64,000 nt of DNA, taken from contig CM020618.1 of NCBI GenBank assembly GCA_009829735.1, positions 15,234,568-15,298,567 on the forward strand, read 5' to 3'. Position 1 is the first letter of the stretch; every line of letters begins with the position of its first letter. Positions 52,046 through 63,000 of the stretch are shown here, piece after piece. Position numbers and translations under genes: made by a program. The DNA is from Pyropia yezoensis. Lineage: Eukaryota > Rhodophyta > Bangiophyceae > Bangiales > Bangiaceae. The notes under the pieces were generated by a model. The model was not told where the DNA came from and searched no databases. It saw nothing but the letters and a program-made list of their open reading frames with translations.

Positions 52046-52701
52046 CCCCCAGATGGGGATATCCATCATGGGTTTGTGTTTGTGTGTATGCCAGGTCTCC
52101 CCAGAACGCCCGCTATGGAAGACGTACGGCGGACGTACGCGGCGCCGCCGTAGGGAAACGTATCAGACGGACGCGCACGGTCCATGCCCGGCTGGCGCCG
52201 CCGGCAGGGCGTGGAGCGTGGTCGCCGTCGCGGTCGGCGGCGGTGACGGGGCGGCCTCGGCCGCGGGTCGTCGCGCGGCGGGACACGCGCAAGTCGCGGG
52301 CGAGTGTGTGTGGGAGCAACGGGGCGTGGAGGAGGGGAAGGGGGGCTGTGTGAAGGAGGGAAGGGGCGTGGAAGTGGGGAGGTGCGCGGCTTGCGTGCGC
52401 AAGGGGGGCGTCGAGGTGGGGACGGGGGCGGGCAGGTGCGACCGGCGTGGCGCGACCGTCTCAGCCGCCCAGGCGCACGGGGCGCATATATCAACCCTCC
52501 GCCGCCGAGGTGGGGGAGGGGCGTGGGTAGAAAGCAACCGACTCGGAAGTCGCAGAGCCCCCACGCTTCCCATCACCCCACCCCCCCCGCCCGCCCACGA
52601 CGCGTACATACACCCATCGCCGCGGTGCCCACCGCTGTCGTCCGCTGCCTCTGTCCTCGGCCGGCAAGGCCCTGCTGCCCATCTTCCCTGCGGCAACGGC
52701 C

Positions 52702-54643
52702 ATGGCCGGGACGATGAAGCGTACGACGGTGGGGGTGGCGGCGCTGCTGGCCGCCGCCGCCGCCCTGGCGGTCGGCGCGGCGGGCCACTCGTCGCTCACA
52801 GAGCCGAGGCCCCTGTCGGGAGACATCTTTTGCAAGCGCGACTCGGAGCAGAACTGGTACGTGTCGGCTCGCCCGATGCCGCGGGGATGGAAAGGCGAGT
52901 GGTGGACAGGGTGGGGGGAGAGGTAGCCGTGGAAGACTCGTGGAGGCCGCGGCACATCAGGGGATAGCCGTGGAGTACCGACGCTCATCGCTACAACAGC
53001 GTCGGCGCCACATGACGCGCCCGCCCGGCAAGCCTGCAGGCGCTGACCTCCGCTTTGTATGTATTCCTCGTCCCGCGTTTCTGACTTCCTCTCTGATGCT
53101 GCTCTGGCCGACTGCCGTATTTGTCATGCCCACCCCCTACGCCCCCCTCCCTCTTCCCCCACCCCCCCCGCGGTCTCCCCACAGCCCGGGTCCGTGCCCA
53201 GTGCGCAAGCTTTTGGAGAACCCCCCTGTGACGACCTGGGCGCGCGGTGAGATCGTGCCCCTCCGGTGGTTCCGCAACAACCACGAGGGCGGCTTTGTGC
53301 GCTGGGCGCTCGTGCCCGTCGCCCGCTCTGGGGAGCAGGCCGCCCACGACGCCGCTGCCTTTGCGTACGGCTGCTACACCGTCGGGCGGTACAAGTGCAC
53401 GCCCGAGGAGAAGTTGCAGCACTGTGGGGGGGACAATGGCGGGTTTGGCGTCCGCTACCAGGCGAGGGTGCCGACCAACGTGCCCGACGGGGAGTACGTG
53501 CTGGGGTGGACCTGGTACGGCGGGTACAACACCCCAGACATTGAGTTTACCGACTATGTCGACTGCGCGCGGGTGCGCATTGCCGGCGGCGTGCCGCAGA
53601 CCGCCTCCTACACGCCGGTGCTGCTGCCGGGGTCGGACAAGTCCCCCAACGGCACCTGCCTTGCCACCCGCAACCGCCGTGGGATGTGCCGTGGGGACAT
53701 GTGTGAGGGCGGCAGGGCCATGAAGATTTCCATCATGAAGGTAAGGGGGGGTGCCGGTGGGCAGTGGGGGGCGCCACTGTTGCCTCGCCTGGCCTGTGGA
53801 ATGGCTGCCGTGGATGGAGAAGAGGGGTGAGGTAGCCTGCCGTGTTTTGAGGCGGTTGCCTGACGTGGGGCCCTGCGTGCCCGATGCAGGGGTGGGTTGG
53901 GGTGCCGTCACGGCGTGTTCCACATCGCGCCATCGCACCCTTCCCTAGCGCTGGTGGAGGGGGGCGCTGCGAAGGCTGCGGCATCTGCCTCGTCAGCACA
54001 GACGTCCTGACGCCCCCATCATTCGTTGTGCCACTGGTGACTGTGCGTGCTTCCGCATCGCTACCGCTGCCCTCTCGTGTCCCTCCCCCCCCCCTCTCCT
54101 CCTCCCCGCGCGGCGCAGCCGGCCGAGTTTTCCAACGGCGCCCGCCCGCCGCCCATCCCCGCGTCCTTCTTTGACGGCAACGGCGGCGGGGGCGGCGGCG
54201 CCCCCCCCGCCAACACGTCCCCCGTCCCCAAGTTCCGGCACCTCTTCAAGGCGGGCCCCCCCCACGCCGCCCCCGGCGCCGTCACCCTCCCCGCCCTCTA
54301 CGTCATTGGCGTGGCCGCGGAGGCGGCGGTGGCAACGCTCCCCGCCCCGCGGTCGTCGGCGGCGCCGCCGGCCTCCCCCCTGGGCTGGTGGGCGCCTGCC
54401 CCCCGCGGGGGGGTGGTGCTCGAGGCGGCCGCCCGGGGCAGCGTGCGGGCGGTCGAGTGGTGGGTGGACGGCGCGTACGTGGGGTCCTCGCGGACCTACC
54501 CGTACACCCTGGGCGGCACGGGGGGGGGGAAGCTGACTGCCTGGGCGGGCTGGACGGTGCGGCGGCCGGTGCTGGTGCGGGTCAAGGTGATCGGCCAGGG
54601 GGGGCGGGTTGTGAACCGTGCGTGGCGGCTGCGGTTTGACTGA
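52702..54643 (+). CDS. Secreted LPMO-like copper protein with C-terminal Ig-like domain (3 exons)
   Basis: Predicted join 52702-52856, 53185-53740, 54119-54643 (411 residues); introns GTACGT...CCACAG and GTAAGG...GCGCAG keep the frame. A signal peptide of about 28 residues ends GAAG, so the mature protein would start with His29, the N-terminal histidine of a copper histidine brace. A second His lies at about residue 85 in NNHEGGFVRW. Cys-rich spacing (FCKR, CPGPCP, CPPEEKLQHC-type) and the late GWTWYGGY and YVDCARVRIAGG motifs match lytic polysaccharide monooxygenases and their relatives, which cleave crystalline polysaccharides oxidatively outside the cell. Exon 3 encodes a Pro-rich linker and a domain with VEWWVDGAYVGSSRTYPYTL, resembling bacterial Ig-like/adhesion modules. 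The exact AA family and substrate (cell-wall polysaccharide or chitin) cannot be told. Confidence 0.75.
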
Positions 54644-56337
54644 GTGGGTGCGGGATAGAGCGGGGTAGGGGCGGGGGGATGGTGGGTAGTGTGGAGGTCT
54701 GTCAAGGACGTCTTCGGGGAGGGTCGCTCCGCGCCAAGTTTGTGGCTCGGCGGCCCATTGTCAAAGAGGATGGACATGAGACAGCTGCGGCCGACAGTTT
54801 GAATACAGCGGCTGACGACCAACACTCGTGATCCAGCCGCTTGTATTATTAGCGAAGCTCCTTCTGAAGCGGCCACGCTTGTTCTCACGCTTACGCGCTT
54901 TGGTCCCGGGGGGGGGATGGCGGGTGCACGTGTCCTCATGGGGACACCACTACATATACATGTCTTCACGCCTACTGAAGGTGGCGCATCTGTCTGGGCC
55001 TCGAACTAAATGCAATGGATACGTACAGAGCTCTATGAAACTCCTCTGAAACTGGCACTGCGGTGAAGAGACTCTGGAGACGTCTGTGATCAGGTCAGCG
55101 AACCTACCCCCACGTCCTCTTCGCGCGTATGTACTGTACAAACCTCCGCAGACCTGCTGGTCGACTGCCTCGGCCAGTTTTCCGCTGTGTGCTTCGGGTC
55201 CAGTGGCTCCCACAAGCGTCTGAGAGTACCACCAGCCGCGCCGTGGGCAGCGATTTCTCACAGTACCTCTCTATGCGCCAAGCCTGCACGCACTCACGTG
55301 GAGGATGGGCCAGCAACTGGCTCACCGACCATGACGACGATATCGTACGTTGCATAAATTTCTAGCCTCGTACTCCCCCCACCTTCTTCTGACCGGCCTT
55401 CACCGGGTGCTCCTAGCTGCCCAGAACTTGCTGATCATCGTGGTGCTTGAAGTTCCCAACATTCCTGGTGTCCCCTGTCTTCTACGGCCCTCCCAAGATC
55501 ATCCCAATTCAAGGAGACCCTTCCATGAAATCACAGACACATCCTGTCACGCAAAGTCACGAATTATTTTTTCAGCCTGGCCCCTCTCTTCGAGTCTTTG
55601 GCACCCCACTACCAACAAAAAGCAATCCGCCTGGTTGGGGTGCAGCCGCAGATTGCACAGGCGGCACTTCTGCACATGGTGCTCATGATACACAGAAACA
55701 AAAAAACGGAGCGGATGATACGAGAGGAAAGAAGAGCTCATCAGTATGCCGCCCATACTACTCAAGGTTATATAAGGCGTCGTGATCGGGGCTTCATAGG
55801 CTGTTGAAGAAAAAAAAAAAAACTCCTATCGACCTCTCTTAGATTGACCGTAAGCGGCAGTACTCTGGCTCTCTTTCTCTTTTGGCCCGCAGAACGCCCC
55901 GTCATCGCAAAAGCGGCCAGGGTAGTCGTTCGCATGCCCCACGTAGTCTGGAGATCAGCGTTGGATGCCCGACGGCTGCACGCCAGCCATCACCCCCGTC
56001 GGCTCCGTCGCCCCCACCCCCTCGTCCGACGCTGCCTCGGTCGTCGGCGTCACCCGCGACGGCTCGGTCGCCTCACCCGGCCGCGACGGCTTGCGGCCGT
56101 CCGGCTTGGTGCCCGACGGCCACGAGCCGCCCGCCACCGACGCCGCCAGCTCCACACCAGTTGGTCCAGTCAAACCACAAACCTGATATCGTTTTGGTCG
56201 CGTGAGCGCGTCGTCCCCCTGCGAAGAACGGGGACGACCCCTTCTGAAGCAGCCCAGTGCTGCGCGGTGCGTGCCTCACCCCCAGGTAAGGGAGGACATT
56301 AACGTTTCAGAGTCGATGTTGCATTACACTACCGCAG
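54644..56337. other. Spacer between LPMO-like gene and pol relic
   Basis: Lower GC than surroundings from 54780 to 55840; no gene recognised. Contains an inverted repeat at 54802-54814/54834-54847 (AATACAGCGGCTG), an A14 run at about 55809-55822, and a 9-bp-stem hairpin at 56210-56238 (GTCGTCCCC). Confidence 0.45.
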
Positions 56338-57071
56338 CGGGAGGGCCAGTTCGTCCTGGAAACCGATGCTTGCGGCTTCCAAGTCGGGTGCTCCCTACCC
56401 CAGGAGCAACCCGATGGACACTTCTTTCTGGTGGGCTACTACAGTCGCGTCCTGACTCCAGCAGAAAAGCACTATTCCACAACGGAACGCGAGTGCTTGG
56501 CAGTCGTCTAGGTCTGCTTCCTGTTACCCCCCTACCTGAAAGGACAGGAGTTCTTTTATCCGGACGGACCATGCCAGCCTAAGGTGGCTGCTATGCATGG
56601 ACAGAAGCTAAGGAAGGGTCTCCCGGTGGCGTCTACGCCTCTCCGAATGAAAGTCCGACGTGTGCACCAGAGCAGCGAGGGAGCACCACTGCGCCGACAC
56701 CATGTCCCGGTTGGAGACTCCTGCAGCCGATACGGGCCCTATCCCGGAGGAAGTACCCTGCTTCATCCTCCCGAATGTCGGACGTGGCTGGCATGCTCCT
56801 CTGTACGAAACGCCTGAAGCCAACCAGCCGGTAAGCATTCACCGGATGCTGGAGGCGCAGCTCAAGGACTCTCATTGCTTAGAGCTCCGCCACCAAATGG
56901 ACCTGAGCCGGAATAGTCGCTACTACTCCTGGGAAACCATGGCAAGTGACGTCCACATACATCTGGAAGCCTGTGTCGCTTGTGCCAGAAACCGGTTGAC
57001 CGAGAGGAAAAAGGATTCCAAGCTATGCCTGTTTTTTGCGGCGGAACCCTTTGCAAGCTTGAGTACGGGCA
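56338..57071 (+). pseudogene. Decayed family-3 pol fragment (RNase H to integrase zinc finger)
   Basis: Plus-strand relic closely similar to the minus-strand pol at 60090-64000. It shows LETDACGFQVG and YYSRVLTPAEKHYSTTE from RNase H, MSRLETPAADTGPIPEE, FILPNVGRGWHAPLYETPEA, then a deletion of roughly 70-90 codons joining NSRYY to WETMASDV, and CARNRLTERKKDSKL. Frameshifts and a TAG near 56510 break it. Similarity stops just before the candidate LTR at 57072, so the family-3 element probably inserted into this older copy of its own family. Confidence 0.85.
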
Positions 57072-57642
57072 TGTGGTATAAAACTCGATCCTCTCAGACA
57101 CGTGTCTATATCTCTCGGGGGAAAGGGACAGGTAACATAGAAAAGGGAACTACGAGAATGGTATGCCTGTTGCCTCACGTGCCTGCTCGCAGAGCAAACA
57201 GATACGCACGGTAGTGCACACGGGGAAGAGGAAAGCAAACGCGCAGTTGTCTTTTTCCTGAGGGCGCGGGCCAAGGGCGCCTCGCTGTCCCTCTTAACGT
57301 GCATCTGGGGGAGCCTCGGCACGTTGGCCAGGTAGCCCCCCCATAACCCCGAGTGGCCCCGACCCGAGTCTAACCTCGTCAGGTCGGGGGCCACTATCAC
57401 TACTAATTCTATTCCCACTCACTAATCTCACACTCAAATTCTCTCAAATCAAGTCCCTCACAAGTATGCAAAAACCCATCAGCAATCCCTCTCTCACGTG
57501 TGGATAGCGTAGTCCACCGCATCCCAGTGCCGGGCACGGGCCACGGCCGCCAACCATCACCACACGGCGGGCGTGTTCTGGCACCTGGTGCCCTCTGGTT
57601 GTAGTCCCGGGTCGGCGCCAAGTCGGGGCCAGGGATGCTACA
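57072..57642 (-). repeat. Candidate 3' LTR of family-3 element
   Basis: Inferred borders: left end TGTGGTATAAAAC resembles the family-2 LTR start TGTGGCAAAAAC and begins where the pol relic ends. Right end GCTACA is followed by a pyrimidine-rich TAGCTCCCTCCCTA (a polypurine tract on the minus strand). The partner LTR lies beyond the window, so the right border is uncertain; an alternative end is 57564 (ACCACA, perfect complement of TGTGGT). Confidence 0.35.
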
Positions 57643-57826
57643 TAGCTCCCTCCCTAGTCCGGCACGTCCTCGGGCCGAACCAGGTGCCACCGTGCACAGC
57701 CTCGAGCACGTCCACACCGGTGCCGAGGTCGAGCGTCTTCACCCTGGTCACGATCACCTGCTCCGGTTCTCTGCCCCCCTTCTCTCCTTCACCTTGGCCC
57801 TCGCGTTCCCCCGGAGTCTGGACGTC

Positions 57827-59944
57827 ATGTCCAGTTCCGAGATCCAAGCTGGGCCCGTGGTTCCGGCGGCGAGTGTTGCGGAGGAGAACTCGGGTAGTCG
57901 CACCCCTCTCCTGCCTCCGGTTCCTCGGGTGTCGATGTCGGCGCCGGTCGCCACGGCGGGGACGGATCGGGTTCCCCCGGCTTCTGTGATGCACCCGGTC
58001 GAGACCCCCCCGGTGGGTCTCCCGGAGATGCTTCTTGGGCAGGACCCTCTGGCGGCCCGGCGTTACTCCACGGTGGTCGGCAACGCCGGCGCGGCCCAGT
58101 GCCAGCAGGATTGCTTGGACCTCTGGCGCAAGGAACTCCAGCGCGGGGTCTTGACAGAGATGGATAAGGCTCGTCTTCACACGGCGGACCAGATGCGCCT
58201 GGCACAAGACCGCTCCCAGAGCTTCTCGGGTTCCTCTTGGGTTGCTCGTCTGGAGGATCTCCCCTTCGCGCTGGTGCTGGATCTGCCCTTGACCGAGCGT
58301 CGCGTGTCCGCGTCCGTTCTCCGGTGGCCGGAGGAGGAAGGGTACGTCCACCGGGCGCTCAAGGTCTGGGACGAGGCGCTCAAGGGGTCGGGGAGCCTGA
58401 ACTGCGACCCCCGTCCGAGCATGGTCGCTCTGGAGCCGCCTTTCCTGACCCGGAAGTACTCCAAGTTGTCACCGGCACGGGAGCAAGGCGAGCGACGCGG
58501 CCGTCAGCGTGACTTCCTCGTGAGCTGCAACCATCAGGAGTTCTGGAAGCTGGATAAGGCTAACCGGGCGGCGTACTACCCCAAGGTCATCCCGCAGCAG
58601 CAGGAAGTCGAGATCCCGGTCGGGTTTGCTCCTTCCAGCATCCCCTTCACCTGGTACTTCTTGGACGCCTTGACTCAGGCGTCGATCAAGGGCTTCTTCC
58701 ACTCGATCCCGTACATGATGTACACGTCCGAGATGACAGTCTTGGCGGCCAACCACTGGCTTCACGAGGTCTTGGTGTCCAACCGGCTTTGGTTTCTCCC
58801 TGACCTCCTGATGGTCTGGATTGTCGACAAGTTGACCGTCGACTTCCTGTGCAGCCAGGACGAAGAGTACAAGGGGCTCTTCCAGGCGATGATTGACTTC
58901 CGGCGTCTGGTGCCGGTGCATGACCGGAACTTCTTGAACGCGATTGCCGACCAGAACCGCCCGCGTCGGGATGGCTTCGGTTGGGCGCAGGTGGTCTACC
59001 AGTCTTCTCCGGCCAAGGTGCAGCTGGCGACGCCGCTTCCGGCGTGGCCGCAGCTAGGTAGCTTTCCTGCCCCGGCCGCCCTTGATCTTCTGCCAGTTGG
59101 GCCGCCGGTGCAGGAGTCGGGATGGGCCGCGGCGGTCGGTCAGGCGTCTGCGGCGGCTCCGCTTCCTCCTGTTGCACCTGTCGCCCCGGTGGCCTCGCCT
59201 GCACCGTCGCCGGCGCGTTCACGCCCTGTTCCGGCTGTGCCGGTACTTCAAGCTCCTCCGGCACCGCACCTGTCTGCGGCGAGTCTGGGGGTGACCGTGC
59301 GGTCGCCTACCACTCCGGCCGCTCCGCCTCGGACGCCTTCTTCCAACGCCGGCGGCGCTGTGCCTCCGCTGGAGTTGGGTACTCCGGTTTCGGGGGCCGT
59401 TGTGGACCGTCCGGTGGTGTCATCCTCGGGGCGGTTCGAGATTCCGGCGCCGACTCTGCGCCTTACCTGCTTCCGGGTGCCTGACTGGTACCCGAACCAA
59501 GGTGGCCCGACATGCGACCAGTACGACGTCGGTATGATTGAAGACCAGCTGGGTCGTCTTCCGGTGCAGGTTGAGGGCGTCGGGTCTTCCCTGGTGCTGG
59601 GCACTTACGCCAGCGTCTTGAACAACGTGGTTGACCGGGTGTTTGCTTGCGCGGACAGCGGCCAGATGTCGAACAGCCCGGTGGTTGGCGAACTTCTGGC
59701 GACCTTGACGCGGCATGGCTTGGCCCAGCAGTGGTCAGAAACCTTCACTGGCTTCCAGGGGCGCCGACGGGCATATCTGGATGAGCGGGAGCCCCCGGCA
59801 ACTACCGGTACTACTCCGATGGCGTCATACCGGGATGCACCGCGTCCACCGCACTACGTCATCCCGTCTTCCTCCGGTTCCCGTCGTGCCGCGGAGGCAG
59901 CGCTGGAGGACACTCCCGCGGCTCAGCGTCCGCGCCGGGAGTAG
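57827..59944 (+). CDS. Family-3 antisense ORF (aORF), unknown function
   Basis: 705 residues from the ATG at 57827; the stop lies 145 bp from the pol stop, convergent. No known domain. Layout: Pro/Val/Ser-rich N-terminus, central globular part with RAAYYPKVIPQQQEVEIPVG, LAANHWLHEVLVSNRLWFLP and LFQAMIDFRRLVPVHDRNFL, a Pro/Ala-rich linker (about residues 440-560), and a C-terminal part with LNNVVDRVFACADS and a short basic end. The central motifs parallel those of the family-2 aORF in order and spacing, though overall identity looks low. Unlike family 2 it has no Arg/Ser-rich tail. The start may lie earlier (the frame opens at about 57635). An accessory protein expressed from the opposite strand is inferred, not shown. 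Confidence 0.7.
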   Translation: MSSSEIQAGPVVPAASVAEENSGSRTPLLPPVPRVSMSAPVATAGTDRVPPASVMHPVETPPVGLPEMLLGQDPLAARRYSTVVGNAGAAQCQQDCLDLWRKELQRGVLTEMDKARLHTADQMRLAQDRSQSFSGSSWVARLEDLPFALVLDLPLTERRVSASVLRWPEEEGYVHRALKVWDEALKGSGSLNCDPRPSMVALEPPFLTRKYSKLSPAREQGERRGRQRDFLVSCNHQEFWKLDKANRAAYYPKVIPQQQEVEIPVGFAPSSIPFTWYFLDALTQASIKGFFHSIPYMMYTSEMTVLAANHWLHEVLVSNRLWFLPDLLMVWIVDKLTVDFLCSQDEEYKGLFQAMIDFRRLVPVHDRNFLNAIADQNRPRRDGFGWAQVVYQSSPAKVQLATPLPAWPQLGSFPAPAALDLLPVGPPVQESGWAAAVGQASAAAPLPPVAPVAPVASPAPSPARSRPVPAVPVLQAPPAPHLSAASLGVTVRSPTTPAAPPRTPSSNAGGAVPPLELGTPVSGAVVDRPVVSSSGRFEIPAPTLRLTCFRVPDWYPNQGGPTCDQYDVGMIEDQLGRLPVQVEGVGSSLVLGTYASVLNNVVDRVFACADSGQMSNSPVVGELLATLTRHGLAQQWSETFTGFQGRRRAYLDEREPPATTGTTPMASYRDAPRPPHYVIPSSSGSRRAAEAALEDTPAAQRPRRE

Positions 59945-60089
59945 TAGTTGGAGGCAAGGAGGGTGAGGGTCTTGGGAGAAGCGAGGAGGGAAGAGGCGGA
60001 GAGAAGGGTTGCCCGAGCGGGTGCTTGTTTTCCTTGATTGTTCCATGCTTGTATTGCGTGTTCTCCTTGATATACCCGTTCCCTTCTTC

Positions 60090-63000
60090 TCAATCCTCTT
60101 GTTCCGCATCCGTTGCGGATGAACTCGGCTCGTCCCGAGGGTCTTGGTTGGCCCCATCCTCTTGGTCCTCCTCCGAGTCCGACTCCAGAATCTTGCCGGC
60201 TCTGGCCACTGGAGTGCCCTCTATCCCGTTCCGTCGCGTGTAGGCACAGACATCCGCGATGGGTAGCCGGTTTGAGGGTTCCCAGGTATCATCTGCCGGG
60301 TTAAAACCGAACCAGCGTACTCGCAGGTACAGGCGTCCGTCTCTCCAGGCATGGTCCACAAACTTGACGTTGACATATTCCCGACCTTCTTCTTGGGATA
60401 GCCAGGGTACTGCGGCCCGCTTGCGCCGGGTCAAGTCCCGTTGGCTTGGCGGTGGAGCTCGGGTGACATGGTCGCTGCTCACGCGGTACGGGGAGCCATC
60501 CACGTCTAGAAGAAAGGTCCAACCGTCCGTATTCAGGATCTCATAAGGTCCATCCGTCTTCGAGTCCAGCTTCCCCCGGGTCTTGCTATGGTTGTCCACA
60601 AAAACCCAGTCGCCACCACCCAGTTCCTTGTTCTTTTCCCGAACGCCCTTGTCATAGCCCCGCTTGTATCGCTCCTGGGTCTTCGAGATTGACTCCTTGA
60701 CTCTTGGGAGCAGGAGCTTCAGTTGTTCCAGGAACTCATCCTTTGCCTTGGGACCTGACTTCAGTGCAGGCTGGAGACCATCTGGTATTCTTTCCAGGGA
60801 GAAGTTGGTCAGCCGCCTTGGGGTGACAAAGTCGAGTGGAGCGACTCCCGTTGTCCGGTGAACTCGGGAGTTGTAGGCTAGAGTGAGGACAGCCAGGAGC
60901 TCGTCCCAGTCTTCTTGGTGCTCCTCCACGTAGTGCCGTAGCATGTCCACTAGGGTCCGGTTGAATCGTTCCGCCTGGCCGTTCGTTTGCGGGTGGTACG
61001 TCGTGGTGTACAAGTTCTTGATGCCCATCAGGTCACAGACTCCTTGGAAGAACAGGGATGCAAACTGGGGACCGTTGTCGGTTAAGACGGAGTCTGGAGG
61101 GCCGTAGGCAGCTATACAGTACTCGCAGAAGGCTGACGTGACATCCAGAGCCGTGATGGTCCTCAGCGGGATTGCTCGAGTGAACTTGGAGAACCGGTCA
61201 CAAATGATGAGCAGGTATATGTTGCCACTAGATGTTTCAGGTAGGGGCCCCAGGATGTCCATGCTTAAGCTTGCAAAGGGCTCCGCCGCAGGGAATAGGC
61301 GTAGCTTAGAAGTCTTCTTCCTCTGGGACAACCGGTTCCTTGCACAAGAAACACAAGCCTCCAGGTACTTATGGACGTCACTGGCCATGGTTTCCCAGTA
61401 ATAGTGTCGTCTCATGGAAGCATACATCCGATTGATACCAGGATGTCCGGCCTGGGGAGACGAGTGCTCCAGGCGTAGGATGTCAGCTCGTAGGCCCCGG
61501 GGTACGTAGACTTGAGTGGCCCCATCGAAGGGTGACACCCGTACTAGGAGTCCGTCCGTAGACTCCGAGAAACGACTGTTCCGGTTCAGGTCCATTTGGT
61601 GGCGAAGCTCCAAGCATTGAGGATCCGTCAGTTGTGCCTCCAGCATCCGGTGAATGGTCACCGGTTGATGAGCTTCAGGTGTCTCATACAGGGGAGCGTG
61701 CCAGCCACGTCCGACATTCGGGAGGATGAAGCAAGGTATTTCCTCCGGGATAGGACCGGTATCGGCTGCAGGAGTCTCCAGCCGGGACATGGTGTCAGCG
61801 CAGTGGTGCTCCCTCCCTGCTCTGGTGCACACCTTGTACTTGAACTCCGAAAGGCGTAGGCGCCACCGGGCGACCCTTCCTTGACTGCTGTCCATACATA
61901 GCAGCCACCTTAGGCTGGCGTGGTCCGTCCGGATGAGGAACTCTTGTCCTTCAAGATATGGCCGTAACAGGAAGCAAGCCCAGACGACTGCCAAGCACTC
62001 GTGCTCGGTCGTGGAAAAGTTCTTCTCAGCTGGATTCAAGACGCGACTGTAGTAGCCTATCGGGAGAAAGTGCCCATCAGGTTGCTGCTGGAGTAGTGAG
62101 CACCCCACCTGGACGCCACAGGCATCCGTCTCCAGAACAAACTGGCCCTCCCGCTTGGGTAACGCCAGTACTGGAGTGGTGGTCAGGCGCTTCTTGAGCT
62201 CTTCGAAGGCCGCGGTCTGCTTCTCGTCGAACACCGGGAGTTGTGCGGGAAGCTTCTTGCTGGTCAGCTTGGTCAGTGGCCGGGCAATCAGAGCATAGTC
62301 CCGTACGAACCGGCGATAGACGTTGCACATACCGAGGAAGCTCTTGAGTTCCGTCTGGGTTTTGGGTTGCCGTGCATGCCGGAGGGCCTTGATGTTCTTC
62401 TCATTGACTCGGAGCTCCCCCGGACTCAGCACATGCCCCAGATACTCCACCTCAGTCTCAAACAGGTGGCACTTCTCGGCCTTGAGGGTAACTCCAGCCT
62501 TGGACAGGAGGGCCAGGACCTCCCGAAGGTGCTCCAGGGGTTCCGCTGGGGTCTTGGAGAAAACGATAATGTCGTCCAGGTAGACCAAACATGTTCTCCA
62601 CCTTAGCCCGGACAGGATGATGTCGATGGCTCTTTGGAAGGTTGCCGGAGCATTGGTGAGACCAAAAGGAAGACGCTTGCACCGGAATAGTCCCAGGTGG
62701 CACGTGAAGGTGGTCTTGTCCTTGTCCTCGTCAGCCAGAGGGATCTGCCAGTAACCGGCATTACAATCCAGCGTCGAGAAGAGGGTGGCATCACCAAGAA
62801 AGTCGAGGCAATCATCCATCCGGGGTATCGGGTATACGTCCTTGACTGTCATCTCGTTCAGGCGCCGGTAGTCAACGCAGAAACGGAAGTGACCGCCGGT
62901 TTTCGGGACGACTACCACCGGGAAAGCCCACTCGCCATCAGACGGCTCGATAACATCCATCTTGAGCATCTTGTTAACCTGCTTCTCAATCTCATCCCGG

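Larger units (their letters stand above)
49983..52701. other. Gene-poor spacer with simple repeats
   Basis: No gene recognised despite long GC-driven frames on both strands. Holds a 64-bp direct repeat near 50829-50933 (GGCGCGTCC[GA]TCGAGACC), G tracts at 51080 and 51280, a C30 run, and a 19-bp tandem array. 52560-52600 is C-rich just before the LPMO-like gene and may belong to its leader. Confidence 0.45.

Noticed and set aside
57638..58351. Minus-strand frame opposite the family-3 antisense ORF
   Set aside because: Shadow frame; the plus-strand protein parallels the family-2 antisense protein.
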